From Lepidurus packardi (lineage: Eukaryota > Arthropoda > Branchiopoda > Notostraca > Triopsidae): DNA of 64,000 nt. The stretch spans positions 547,501 to 611,500 of the forward strand of contig JAKZAN010000002.1 of assembly GCA_023053545.1 (NCBI GenBank), in the 5' to 3' direction. Under the pieces are notes generated by a model that was given only the letters and a program-made list of their open reading frames with translations, was not told where the DNA came from and did not search any database. The number at the start of each line of letters is the position of its first letter. Within the stretch, counting starts at the first letter, position 1. Positions 30,001 through 42,200 of the stretch are shown one piece after another. The translations under genes were made by a program, and so were the position numbers.

Positions 30001-31697
30001 CAACATTCTGAATTCCACTCCCTCTAAACGGTATCAAACCTTAAAGTAGTATACACCTTACTAATGAGCCTTACAATACTTAATGTATAACAGATTTTTT
30101 TTAAACCAGAACTAGTTCGCAGATCTGACATATTTCGACTTGGTTTTCTTATTTGTTTTTTCTTGATTTATAACATAATAAACAAGTACAGTGGACGCCA
30201 CTTATTGTGATCACGTTTGTCAAGTGAATACTGATTCTATTAAGGCTCTCGTATACATGAGCTCGGTATAGGCGGTTAGCATGGGGAATTTCGGAACAAC
30301 TTTTTGAGAAACCCAATGCATTTAATGAAAATATTATTTGACAGTGAGCTTGCTAAAAGGTAGGTTAGGTTAGCACAACCAATGCATATATTTTTTCCAG
30401 TGAGTAATAAATTAGCAATATGCAAATGAAGTACGCAACTATGAGAAATACGTTAGCTAAAAACCTGTCCTTTGATTGTGCACTAGCTGCTAAGGAATGA
30501 GAACTTGAGATTGTTTTCAAATCTGACAAGTCGTTTTTGAGAAATCTTGTTCCGAAAATTGACGCCTTGATTTGGGACACGGTGCTGCTACGGCAAACTG
30601 CGGTGACAAATTGTACTTTCAGAATAAAAACAAGCCGTCAATTAGCTATACTTTCTTTTCTTACGCAAGGTTTCGGAAAACAATAACAACCACCAGTGCC
30701 ATCTGTGACTCTTTCCCAACAATACGCTAAGGTGTACGGGAGCGTAAAGCGGAGATATTAATATCCGAATGGCGGAAATTTGTATTGTTCATAATTTCGA
30801 TAGACATGATTGAGGAATTCCTAACTTTCGGCGGAAAATCTTTTAAATGTAACTTGTCATAAGTTTCAATGAGCTGTAACTTCTCTTTTCCACCTGAAGC
30901 AATTCTTTCCTTGTTCGTCGCCATTTTTGTATAACCGCACGTCTAAAACACAACTAACACTGCTCCTTTGAAGCCTACTGCTATGCTTAGGTAGGGTTCT
31001 CAACACGATATCCCTTTTATATCCCAGTCCATTAAAGGAACTGGTCATTCAATTGAATAACCTGCTCATTTACTTGACTGGGGAGTTTATAAGGAATTTC
31101 CACTAAGCGTAGTAGTTGGATGGACATGGCAGGATTGGTCAAAACGACGTAAAAGCCATGTCACTGGTCAATATGCAAAGTCCGTGTAGCAATCACTACT
31201 GTAGTTTCGTTACTGTACATGTGAAGAATTCTTTTGAAATTGATTCTAATATCCGAAAGTGTGATTCTAATAATCGATGCTAGGAATGCTATAATTTTAA
31301 AATCGATCCTTTAAAATTAGATTCTAATAACCAGTGATCACAATAATCTACTGTATTTCAACAAGGTTTTCTTGACTTTAAATTGATTTTCTTGGAGTGT
31401 AATAGAATAAATCAATAGAATAAATAAGAAAGAAAGAAATATAAGACATTTTTCCTTGATTTTTGAAATGATTTAGTTTCACTGAGGAAGTTTTTTTGCT
31501 TGTTTTGTTTTACCTTTGGCCCAGCCAGTGAGGACATTGCCCAGATAGACGACTTTCGCCGAGGGGTCGTACTCGGTAATATTGGCCGACTGCTTTTTCC
31601 ACAGCTTTTTCCATTCCAAGCCCATTCGTTTCCATCTGGATGGGTTTTTGGCTGTAGACGAGCCACAGGTTGCTGTATCTTCTTCCATCGCCATCAT
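27091..31697 (-). CDS. FAM43-family PTB-domain protein, 2 coding exons
   Basis: Coding exons (minus strand): 31697-31514 and 28481-27091, joined in phase across a 3032-nt intron, 524 aa. The first exon starts with ATG ATG GCG ATG and ends within the first strand of a PTB/PID fold (EYDPSAKVVYLGNVLTGWAK). The second continues without a gap (GDGCLEKPLSTLWRNY), followed by MRVTVCASGLKATT, EYWAHRITWC, FAWVYRHEGRRLKQELRCH and AVLCTSS, the pattern of FAM43A/B and its insect homologue. After the PTB domain come NNYRPPLERCKSAPRLG, also typical of FAM43 proteins, and a long disordered acidic/Ser-rich tail. Family knowledge: PTB domains bind NPxY-type peptides on membrane receptors; the role of FAM43 is poorly known. 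The position of the intron inside the PTB domain makes the exon pairing convincing. Confidence 0.9.
28482..31513 (-). other. FAM43-like intron, no gene seen
   Basis: A 3-kb AT-rich intron with a TGACGTCA at 28857-28864 and a two-and-a-half unit TTAGG string near 30360. No recognisable exon or element lies inside. Confidence 0.5.
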
Positions 31698-32221
31698 TTT
31701 CGGTGCTTTCTTTAAAGCCCCAGCGCTATCTTAATGTTTTCGTGTTGGCGGAACCAATTCGGCACGTCAAGCCTTCTTTTCTCTTCACTTTTTTCTTTTA
31801 ATCCAACACGGCCATCACGCGATCCCCAAAAATCTCCCGGCCAAAAAAAAAACAAAAAAACTTTACACCTATAAATAGAAAAAAAGAAACATTCGTTAGT
31901 TACGTCATTGTTGTGTTTTGGGAAAGTTTTTATATATCCATTTTGTAATACATTTCGGTACTCTCTTTTGTGCTCACTGGTAACTCTCGTTTTAACGATT
32001 CATAACTCGAGTGCGCAGCCATAACTCACAATTCAAAAAAAGAAAACAAAAATTTCTTTATCAAAAAGCTCCCATGCCTAATTTTGCCAACCTTATCTCT
32101 TCCTGTTTCCGGTCTATTTGCGCGACAAAATAGAAAAGATAAAAATGGCTTCTCATATAGGAAACCTAACGGAGCCACAACAGAATCACTCTTGAATCGC
32201 TCTTTGATCTTCTTAATTTTG

Positions 32222-32225
<4 letters not shown>

Positions 32226-32284
<59 letters not shown>
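32226..32284 (+). repeat. Poly(A) run, 59 nt
   Basis: Fifty-nine uninterrupted A residues lie about 530 nt upstream of the FAM43-like start codon and about 90 nt before the inverted-repeat element. It could be the tail of a retroposed sequence or an assembly-sensitive homopolymer. Confidence 0.9.
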
Positions 32285-32289
<5 letters not shown>

Positions 32290-32375
32290 ACTGGATAAAC
32301 TAAATTTTTTTTTAATTATTAATTTGTAATTAAATATTAATATTAATTAACGAAATATTTTTGCTTAATTTTTTC

Positions 32376-32475
32376 GCTGGATCCTTTTCACATGGCAACT
32401 AGAACGTCCCTATCTTAAATTGTATTCTTGTCTGGGATGAGTCAGTCAGTGAGCCCAGCTGAGTGGAGAAAAGGT
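32376..32475 (+). repeat. Left terminal inverted repeat of the 2.3-kb element
   Basis: The strongly matching part of the left arm, from GCTGGATCC to GGAGAAAAGG. Weaker complementarity to the right arm extends to roughly 32545. Confidence 0.75.
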
Positions 32476-34548
32476 AAGCCACATTCATAGACAAGCATGA
32501 AATGCTGAACACGGAAATGTCGAATTTGTGTTGCACAAACCTTCTGCAGCAGAAACGTCCAACACGCTCTCGGGATTTAGTGACAAAGGTATGTACTGTA
32601 TCCTGCTGTTAAAAGTGACGCTAGTGTTTCACTTTCGACCAATGAATTTTTCTTTTGTCAGCTAATGGAGTAAAAAAAGTATCGTTTTCCTAATGAGAAT
32701 CAAATGAGAAAAAAGAGAATCGTTAACCTAATGCATTTTCAATCCAACTACCAATTTTCAGGTCGAATGACACCCGTTTGTCAATTTTTTTCATGAGAAC
32801 GTTTTGCAACAATAATACACAATAGTGTCATTATCAACTCCGGATTCTGAAACTGGAGAACCTGTTGGAAACGTCCGTATGTCAGGTTTTTGCCATCTTG
32901 TTTCGATCTAGGAAGCTTCGAGTGAAAGGGGTATAATTAACTAAATTAACAAAACAATTTTATAAAGCAAAAAGCAATCTAAATAAACTTTCAACTTCCC
33001 AAATATAGGTTAACAGAAACGCCACAGCTGTTCAACAAGATCCTCAAAAAGCTGATCTCGGAAGCTGTTTCCATTCCAAGATTACCACAGCATATGCTCT
33101 GGAGGAGTAGAGGCTTATGGAGGTCACGTGGTTTCCAAATCTTGTTTTTCAGAAATTTTATTTTTCTGCAAAGGATAAAAGTGGGCGGTCCTTTGGGCCG
33201 AGAAACGTCCAACCATAAGTCATAAACAATCCACGGACTTGTGGCCTTTATGGAGAGCGATCAACCTTGATATTGCGGCTACTTTGGTGGGAGCAATTTA
33301 GCTTCTGGCACCCAAAAAAGTACCAAGAAACCGACCGACCGCTATTGGAGCACCACTTTTGGGTATTCTTTTTTTATTACGGATACGGAAGTGGAGTATT
33401 AACATGTATCTTTGCGGTGTTTCTATATTTTTTTTGACATTTCGCTTCCCGGAGTCTTCACGTTCACGCACGCGTTAACTTGTTCGCTGGAGAAACCATA
33501 AAGGAAAAAAAAACTTTGGACTTTGGAACCACTTTTTGGCGACTCGATTGACGAAAAAGCGCTTGGACGTTCATTGACCGGAATTGTGGACAGACACTTG
33601 AAAGGGGCGTTGGAGAAAGCTGTTGTTCTGTTTTCTTCGTTTCTCAGGGAGAAACTTGGGAAGTTTGAGGTTGGTTTGTTTACGTAGATTTCTAAGGTGA
33701 AAATGGAATCAGCCCCGTTCAAAGATTACAGAGAATGGCGAAATTGGAAATTGCGCATTCCCAATTCTAGGTACGGCATTTACGGTTGATTCTTCCTGGA
33801 ATCGCTGATGAGTTACAGATTAAAAAGGCAAAAGTAGACAAAAGTGGACAACAGCACCACAAGGCAAGCCAGGAACGTATAAGGCCGCCAAAGCCAAAAG
33901 CATATTGAACTTTATACATACTCATGCACAGACGCACGCACCTGCCCCTGGTTACGTGCAAATGGTACGTGGAGAGAAGGTTAAAAAGCTCCTTAAAACC
34001 GCCAGACACACAAACGTATATCCACGAACATGAAACCGGCTCTGCTGAGTGTGCCTCTTGGCCTCTTTTTTTTTTATATATATATATATATATTTTTTTA
34101 TTTAAGAGCCCGGGATAATAAGATGGATGCCCCGGAGGCTGCCTCCGAAACTTTCCAAAGCAAGCAGCTCCTAAGCTGAGGAAGTAAGCTAAAGGAGTTT
34201 GCAAGAGAATGTAAAATAAAATCTCGAGAAAAAAATAAAACGCCTAGCGGGACCACACGACCGACCAAGAAATTGCAAGGACGAATCGCGTACCGAAGGT
34301 CGGTAATATCCTAAAGTAGTTCAATAACTGATCTTTTCCTTATTTCTCTTAGTCCTTTTTTATTTTATCGTTTTTTTTACTTCGATTCATCGCTAAAATG
34401 TTTACAACACCAAATCTTATCCCCCTTTGAACGGAAGCTTTTCCAGAGCTCGACATAGGACTTTTCTACTGCTAAAGTCGTGTGTTGAAGGCGCAACACA
34501 GCGATATTTCCTTATCCAACATTTAATTCTTGTCCCAATTGTGACTTA

Positions 34549-34652
34549 CCTTTTCTCCACTCAGCTGAGCTCACTGACGTGACTGACTCATCCTAGACAA
34601 GAATGAAATTGAGGAGAGGAATGTTCTAGTTGCCATGTGAAAAGGATCCAGC
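34549..34652 (-). repeat. Right terminal inverted repeat of the 2.3-kb element
   Basis: Reverse complement of the left arm, from CCTTTTCTCCACTC to GGATCCAGC, with a few indels including an extra ACG in the GTCAGTCA segment. Confidence 0.75.
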
Positions 34653-37600
34653 TTTTGAACGCTTTTGAACAGACGGGGGGAAAGCTTTTCATTATTGACA
34701 CATGTAAGGTGTTTACGATTCCGAGTTCGCTGAAGTTTGGACTCTATGTGTGTCTGAAATGGGGCCAATAACTGACTTTTTGAGCTTCATTTCATTTCCT
34801 CTTGGTTAACGGGGTTGAATTTTTTTACTACCCAACTTCTGACGATTTAAAGCTTTTAGATTTCGTTTCTTACCCGTGCAGAGAGAAGGGAAGACGTCAA
34901 TTCCAAAGGAGTAATCCGAGTGACTGGTGTTTTAATTAGGGTTTGGGTGACGAGCCGGAATGCCATGATTCACCACGCATCGCACTATTTACACTCTGGG
35001 GTATAAAGAGGGCGATTTCTCGTAACAAATCTCTAGTGTTTGTCACTGGTTTCTTCTGTCTTTCTTGTTGAGGAATCGTTCTGGAAGATAACAGTTCACA
35101 AACACATTTCAGGGAAGCGATGGTTGTAGGAAGACAGACAAGTCCAAGCCCAACAAAATGGCTGTTGCTAGTAACTATCCATGGCGTCTCTTCTCCCTTG
35201 CTTTTGCACCAACACACAACCTGTTCTGTCGCTTCGCGAGCAAAGCCCAAGCCTCGACTCTCTACAAAGCGAGTAGCAGGATAAACCGACCTTACCTGGC
35301 GGAAACCCAGGCAAGCTAACGAAACGAAACCCTCCCGGAGCCCCCAGAGGGCATTTACCTGGGCAAAAAGCGCCGTTGCTCGGCCAACAGGTGAGTCCAA
35401 TGGATTCCGTTTCCCTTCACCGGGCGCTTTAGCCTCAGTTTCGGACTCGCCAGAATTCCTCATACGCTTTCAAACGTACGCTGCAGCGCATTTGAGCGTT
35501 ATACTTTCTTGCCATTTACTAGGCCAGTTCGACATGGAAGAGCTTTTGATGGAGGTTTCTCGACAAACTTCAGCTTTTTTTTCTTTGCAACTAGGGAAGC
35601 TTTGTACTATTTCCAAAACTGTCCTCATACTCGCCAGTTGAACAGGAAACAAGTCCTGCAGTGTCGAACGATCTTTGTGAAAATCTTGGCGAGTTTTTGG
35701 ACGTTTTCGACACAGAAGACTTCCTTATAACTGTGGAATGGTAATTAGTGCCTTTTGGGGGCACACGGACAAGTTCATGAGAGCTGGTATCCCCGTCTTT
35801 CAAAAGGGGGACGAATGAGCTCAGGTAGCGGACAAGTTGGACTCGCCCGCTATGAGCTTCTCTCTAACGTCACTAGATGGTGGCTAGAGACCATTTTCCT
35901 TCTTAAAACCGGCTAATTTGGCGGGCTTTTTTAATCCTTGAAAATTCAATGGATGCAACAAGCTCCGTTGTTCATTTTGAATTCTGATGGTTCAAAACGT
36001 TAGTTACAAAGAATCACCAATAAAGCATTTACTTCTTAAATAACATTAATTCAAAATAGTCTTAATTCTTAAATAATCAATTTTAATAATGTATTGTAAT
36101 ATAATAATATATTGAGTAATGAACTGCTTAAACATTAATGAATAGTTTTGAATATTCTTGCTTTATATTTTTTGGAATATTTTGGTACATTCTGACTGAT
36201 ATCTTAAGATTCCAGAAGATTTCTACAACGAAACAGTCTATTTTGGGAGATGAGAATACTTCTTAGCGAACTCACAAAATGCAATAGTTGAAGTAATACT
36301 AATTCAATGAGTGTAGTCTTCAAATTGGTTCAACGTGAATTGGGTATTTTTTAATAAAAATTTTTGTTTTGAATTTTCTTTTCTTTTTCTTCCTTGAGTT
36401 TTCTCTTCTGAACAATTGAAGCATTTATGCGTTGATTTTTTTTCACTTTAGGTTTGAAAGAATAAATTACAGTTGTGTGACACGTTTTAACGCGTTGATT
36501 AATTAATTGAGGTTAAGAATACGCTGAGTAATTGTCAAACAGCTTCCGTCTTTTGGCGGACTTCACCTCAATTGTCCAATTGTCCACTTTGTTGGCTCAA
36601 CCTTAATTCCTCATTTTTCCGGGTAGCTGGTCTTTAATTCTTTTTATCTTCTTTTTCTCCTTTTGTCTTGCAGCTTTTGTTTCATTTCTTTCCTTTTTTA
36701 GCTCGTCTTAACGTTTTGTTCTGGTTGTTGTTCTTTTTCAGCCCTCTTCCCGCCATTAACGTGCCAAGGAAATTCTGCCGTGTTTGAAATTCGGACTTGT
36801 GGGGAGGGGGAAGGTGCTCTGCTGAGCACTCGGTTTTTGTTGAGCACGGATGACTGCAATTGAGGTTAACTCTAGCGTGGATTTGGGGTCAGCGCTACCC
36901 AAGTCCGAAGCAACTAAGCATGGAGCATGACGTCACGCAGATGCTCATTGAGATTGAAACACCAAGAATCCCTAACAAGTTTGTCTATCCCTCCTGTTTC
37001 CAGCATTTCAAACTTATCTTCGTCAAAGCCTTTCTTTAGACGCTATTCCTGTAGTTTGCCCCAAGAAACGAGTGAGGCTAATCAACAATACAAGATCTTA
37101 CGCACCACTGTTGATTCGCCCAGCGCGGTAATACAAAGTGCCCGCGGAAGAGGGAAACAATGTTCAAACGTCTGGGATCCAAGCAAGCGACGACGACAAC
37201 GAAGAGAAGCAAGGGAGGGACAAGTTTTCTCCCAAATGGGTCATTGCCGGAAGCCAGGGCCCGGCCCCATTGCTTTGGCATACTTCCATCCTACCAAATC
37301 TGTTCCCCCCCCCCTCATAAACCGTAACATACGTTCCATATTCCCAAAGAGAACGATTTTGAGGAGTTCGGTGTGGACCTACACAGTTAATGATTGCTGG
37401 GCCCCCTCTAAATTGTGTAAGGTTAGGTAGATTTGAACATTACTGTGGTCCCACGTTCTGCATGGATCGGACGCAAAGAGGAGAAAGTTCCTTCCCTTCG
37501 CAGATTGATGCAGCGTATAAAATCCCGTTAGTACGGGAATGAAAGAAAAAGCAGCGAAATCATCCACAGGTGTCGAGAAACGGAAGTTGGCAACGGCCAC

Positions 37601-38670
37601 GCCATGGCTATTACCAACCTTGCCTTGCGTAGGATGGCTCCCGGCAAGGCAGCTTTTCCACCTAGAAACTTAATTGGGACCAGTGGCACGTCCTTTTTTC
37701 TTTTTGGATTTATCGGGACACTGGGCGACCATGTTTTTTATACGAGACAGGAAGAAAAAGACAGGGGCAAGCTCTGTAAAAGAACTCCAAGGGAATTGAA
37801 AAGGCTATAAGGAATCTTGGGGATCGGGTGAGGAAATGTTGGAGGATTGGGATCTTAACTTATCTGATGGACTACTTTGATCAAGAAAGGGGACTTTGTC
37901 TTACGAGTTTTTTTCTTGTGCCGTCGTCTCGTGGTAAGGGTTTTTGGCACGTTAAGAGATTGCAAACAAGTGGTTTTGTGGATACAACAACGCTCGGTTT
38001 GTTTGAGAGAAAACTTTGGAACGTTTCCGCAGCTCTCCCGTTATGCTCAACTGGGGATTTGGCTATTGTGTTTACTTTGACTTAACAAGTAACAATGCAG
38101 CTTTTGTCGACAAAAGGGGACTCCAAAGAGACTTTTGGTTTAAAGGCTAAGGTTAAGAGGAGATCGGGGTTACCGGAGCAAAGATTCCTCGGCGAAAATA
38201 AAGGAAGGAGAAAGACTTAAGAGAATCAACACCATCAAAACAAAAACGTTGATCCAACGCGAATTGATTTTGAGTTCGTTTTGGTTTTGACCGTTCCAAG
38301 AATCCTAGTTGCTGACCGAATTTTCGACGGGGGGATTCCCCACCCGCCCTTAAATGAAGGTGTTGACGGGTCATACTCGTCCTTGACCCTAGCTTTTGGG
38401 ATCTAGGGCGGAATACACTCAAACATTTCCCATTTTGAGGGCGTAGGCAATGGAAATGGATTCCTTTGTATTTTTGTTAAAAAACAAAAAAAGATCAGGT
38501 CGAGGTTAACCATTTTTTAATCAAGTCAGGTTTACAGTAGTCGAAGGGGGGTCCTGATCCCCGTTATTTCAACATTTGAAACGTTGGTATCCAATCTTGG
38601 TTCGTTGTATCTTGGTTCGTTGTCAAAGCGCCTAGATAAGATGAATTGGTTTACTAGACATAAAGGAAGA
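34653..38670. other. Gene-poor region, no supported gene
   Basis: Four kilobases without a recognisable protein. GC-richer stretches near 34.95-35.46 kb (minus strand) and 36.93-37.43 kb (plus strand) stay open for 175 and 167 codons from an ATG, but show no domain, and their compositions look like non-coding or decayed repeat sequence. A TGACGTCA overlaps the ATG at 36927. Confidence 0.45.
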
Positions 38671-38674
38671 ATAT

Positions 38675-39250
38675 GCATAACTACCTCGGTCCAGGCCGGC
38701 CTTGTAGCGTTACTCCGGGTTGCTTTTAAAAATCCGCTCAACAGTGAAAAATGAAGGAGCGAGGGAAGCGCGTGGCACCTGCCCGGGTTTCTTTGCCTTG
38801 ACGCGGCATGGCATAATTGCCGTTTTACACACAGCCCCGTCTAAAGGTAACGGTAACGCAGGATACCTACCTCGGTCAGCCCGGACTTGTAGCGTTACTC
38901 CGGCTTGCTTTGAAAAGTTCGCGTATCAGTGAAAAATTAGGAAACTAGGGAAGTTGAACAGTGAAACAGTTCGCTCAGTAGTGAAAAAATAGGGAGCGTG
39001 GCACCTGGCCAGGTTTCTTAGCGTTGCGCCGGCATGGCACAATTGCCGTTTTACACACAGCCCAGTCGAGGTAATGGTAACGCGGGGTACCTACCTCGGT
39101 CAGGCCGGACTTGTAGCGGACTTGTAGCGGCTTGCTTTCAACTGTTCGCTGAACAGTGAAAAATTAGGAAACTAGGGAAGCGCGTGGCACCTGGCCGAGT
39201 TTCTTAGCTTTGATCCGGTATTGCATAATTGTCACTTTACACACAGCCCT
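38675..39250. repeat. Minisatellite, three diverged units of about 190-220 bp
   Basis: The block CTACCTCGGTC..GGCC/CGG..CTTGTAGCG recurs near 38680, 38868 and 39090. Each is followed by a TTGCTTT segment, then (A)CAGTGAAAAAT, GCGTGGCACCTG.CC, a GGCAT/GGTAT.GCA.AATTG segment and TTTACACACAGCCC. Units differ by indels; unit 2 has an internal doubling of the CAGTGAAA segment and unit 3 a doubled GGACTTGTAGCG. The CAGTGAAAA segments resemble the dispersed AACAATGAA motif. Confidence 0.8.
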
Positions 39251-42200
39251 AATCTGGCTAAAGAGCACTTATTGTGAATCGTTTATTTATGTTTTAGCGG
39301 TTTCGGCGATGAAAAACCAAATGCGAACAAGCAATTCTTACTCGTACCATCCAGAGCAGATACAAATTTAATGTATAGCTAAGTTTTCGGCGGAGTTACC
39401 GTATATCTAAGCAATGCTTCTGTACTTTCTCATTGTTGAGCAACAATAAATCAAGCCGGACTAACGCTCCAAGTCCGGCTTGGCAAAGGTCGGTTCTCTT
39501 TTTTTGGCGCCTTACAGTACGTAAGGCGATTAAGGAAGTAAACGAGGCAAAGTGCGGATCAAGTACACGCTTAAAAGAAAAGGGCAAAACAAGAGGAAGA
39601 GGAGGAGGGGGGACATGTTCGTACTTGCTTAAGCATTTGGGTTTTTTGGAGTTGGTGGTGGTGGCCCAATTTCCAGGTTGGCTTTTTCGGTGGTGGTGTA
39701 GAGGAAGAACGAAGCCAGACTTTTATCGTCTATGGGTTTGGAATCGGGAATCGAGGGCGTTCCCTCGTTGGCTGGGAACCGTTAGTTGGCACACTGACAG
39801 ACTGAGCAAAAGCCCGACGTATCCGGCCCAACACAGCCCGGAGCTACGAGGACCTCTAAAAGGAGACCAATTCGCTAACGTCACGTAAAAGTGGGACCTT
39901 TTTCTTGGTACACTTTTTTCCTATGGACCTTTATTAATTATCCAAATTCCTATTGTATCTCCTAGCAATCGTATATTTTATAAATGATCCATTTTTACTT
40001 TCTTACCGCTTCAATCCATTTCCCATCAATTCACTCGTGCCATTCAAGCTATTCAACGCTTTTTAAACCACTCCATTCCAAGCTTTATTTTTCTACTTAC
40101 ATTTAATATTTACCACAAACTCCAAAGCATCATAATGATGTTGATTTTGTGTAATTTAAATTTGGTCTACTTGCATATTCCTTATGTCCTAAGATGTCAG
40201 TCTGGGAAAATGAATCTAAAAGCTTAAAATTACCGCTGTTGCATACAAAAAAAACTTTTCAAAAAGTCGAATCACTTGGAACGTTCTTCGAAGATCAACA
40301 ATACTGTACAGTAACGGGCCATGTGCCTTGGTAGTACACTAACCAGCAAGAAAAAAATTAATTTGGAGTGGTTAGGCCCTTCGAAGCATTCCGAGAATCG
40401 TCGACGGTCTTCGAGACCCGCGTAAGTGTTCAGTGGAATGGGTACCAAAAGCAGAACGTACAGTACTTTTCGCGCCATCTCCGCCTTCTATGGTGCCAGA
40501 ATCAAGAACACAAACCTGTCTTTAACAGAATGGTACAGGAATATACGGGGACTTTGAAAAAGGGTGGAATTTGGGAAATCAAGAAGAAAACGGAGAAACG
40601 GAAGCCCCTCCCTTTTTGGGCTCTCCTTCCCTCGTCTCTTTCCTAGCGCGGCAACGGAGCTCTTTTCCCCGGTGTAGTGTGTAGAGTGTTGGGCAACTCA
40701 ACGCCAACCTGTTGGGAGCCCCAGAACCCAACGCCACCTGTAGACGGTGGTAGTACGATCTGTGGTGCCGTATACGACCGGGACAACACGCGAGTTCCCC
40801 CCCTCCCTCCAAGTGTGCCTCTTCCTTCCTCCAAGTTGGTCACTGGCAGAGCCCAGTTCGTGGACCACGAGCCTTCTAAGCAGACGGAGTTGGTGTGCCT
40901 CAGCTGCGGCCGTTCGTCCCTTGGCGCTTGTGCTAGTTTCGTGTAGCGACTACACCTTCTATACCTGTTGAGGCTTCAGCTAGTTACGGAAACAGTTGGT
41001 GCGGCCCAAACTTAACAAAGTGGTGTATTGAAAACACTCGAAAAGCGCATTATTTTCATAAGAAAAGAAGTTAACCCCCAAATGAAGTAATTTAAAGCAA
41101 CGAAATTGCTGTGATTAGGGAAGGAAAAAAAGTAAAACAACGAGTTTTCTACCAGGAAGAAGGGAGCTTCGAAAGACTCCCAGCAATACGGCTATCCAGT
41201 TTGTGTTTGACCCAGTTTGGACGCATATGTTTTAAAGATGCCTTGCACACTGGATTTAGCAGTCAAGTTCCCATTTCTAAAGGATTAACGTGAGATTGGC
41301 GGAAAATTGACAAACAAACGCAAAATACAGGATTATTTTTTTTCAAAAAATAGCAGTGGACTGACGTGGTCACAACAGTTTTGCGTAGCAACGTCTCTTT
41401 AAAGGTAAATACCGCAAATATTTTCTAAAATAATCAATTTCTAAAATTTCTTCTCATTTTCAAAAATGATAATAAGAATTAAAACTTTAATCGGTAAAAT
41501 AAATTCCTTAAAAAATTAGTTAAAAATATACAAACTCTATTTTTGCAACAGAAATTATCCTACGAATCACTTGAATGTACAATTGGAAATCGTGGCAATT
41601 AGACATTTTTAGATTAATGCCTTGGATTTTTTAAATATTTTTTTAAAAACTGAATTGTATTCTGAGAATCTGAGGCTAGGCAATCTTTGCGAAAACAGAA
41701 ATTTTCTGAGAATTCTTTCCGGGTAAACTTTCCGGTACCGCAGATCTTCCGAAAATCTGTGCAAAAAAAGTTAAAATTTCTTGAACAAAAGGGTATTTCT
41801 TCACTTCTTCTATGGGGCGAGAAACGTTTATTTCTCTTCAGTTAAAGTCAATAGGATCCGTAAGAAAAGTCAATAAGAATATTAAGGCTCAGTTAAAGAG
41901 TCGGTCAGGTGCACTTTGTCATTCTTGCAAAGGCAAATAATCCAAAACTCGAGTTATTACTCTTTTGGTCGTGCTCCATTTCCTAAGTAAACCAGCTAAA
42001 CCGATCCTCCGCCTGTTTTTGAGAAGTTTTTTTTTTTTACCTTTGCGTTATTATAAATAGCCGCCCACTTCTCGGTCGCCTTTCTCTCGCTGAGAATGGG
42101 CGGGGCTAGAAATGAGGTATTTTTTTCAGAAATTGTGTTACCATTCCCCCCTCTTCACAAATTAGGCCTCTTTTAGAGCTCGTACTGTATAATGCAACGA

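Larger units (their letters stand above)
32376..34652. mobile_element. 2.3-kb element with long terminal inverted repeats (non-autonomous DNA transposon candidate)
   Basis: The outer end GCTGGATCCTTTTCACATGG (32376 onward) recurs in reverse complement ending at 34652. Pairing continues through CAACTAGAAC, ATTCTTGTCT, GGATGAGTCAGTCA and GCTGAGTGGAGAAAAGGTAAG, about 100 bp with small indels, and fades over a further 50-70 bp. Both copies are oriented as terminal inverted repeats. The interior has no transposase-like frame; the longest frames are low-complexity. A clear target-site duplication was not found (T-rich on both sides). The terminal sequence was not matched to a named superfamily. It lies 680 nt upstream of the FAM43-like start codon. 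Confidence 0.8.

Noticed and set aside
30358-30376. TAGGTTAGGTTAG, resembling the arthropod telomere repeat
   Set aside because: Only about two and a half units; far too short to indicate a telomere or an interstitial telomeric array.
33767-34204. 145-codon minus-strand frame inside the inverted-repeat element
   Set aside because: It includes an (AT)n run read as Tyr-Ile repeats and has no transposase features.
34936-35463. 175-codon open frame from an ATG on the minus strand
   Set aside because: No domain or recognisable similarity, and several donor-like GTAA sites interrupt it. The length is within what a GC-richer non-coding stretch can give by chance.
36927-37430. 167-codon open frame from an ATG on the plus strand
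   Set aside because: Composition changes along its length, no domain was recognised, and the other frames are also partly open. Not reported as a gene.
40643-40946. Overlapping open frames on both strands in a GC-rich island
   Set aside because: Both strands being open reflects base composition. A promoter or 5' UTR is equally likely and no protein is recognisable.
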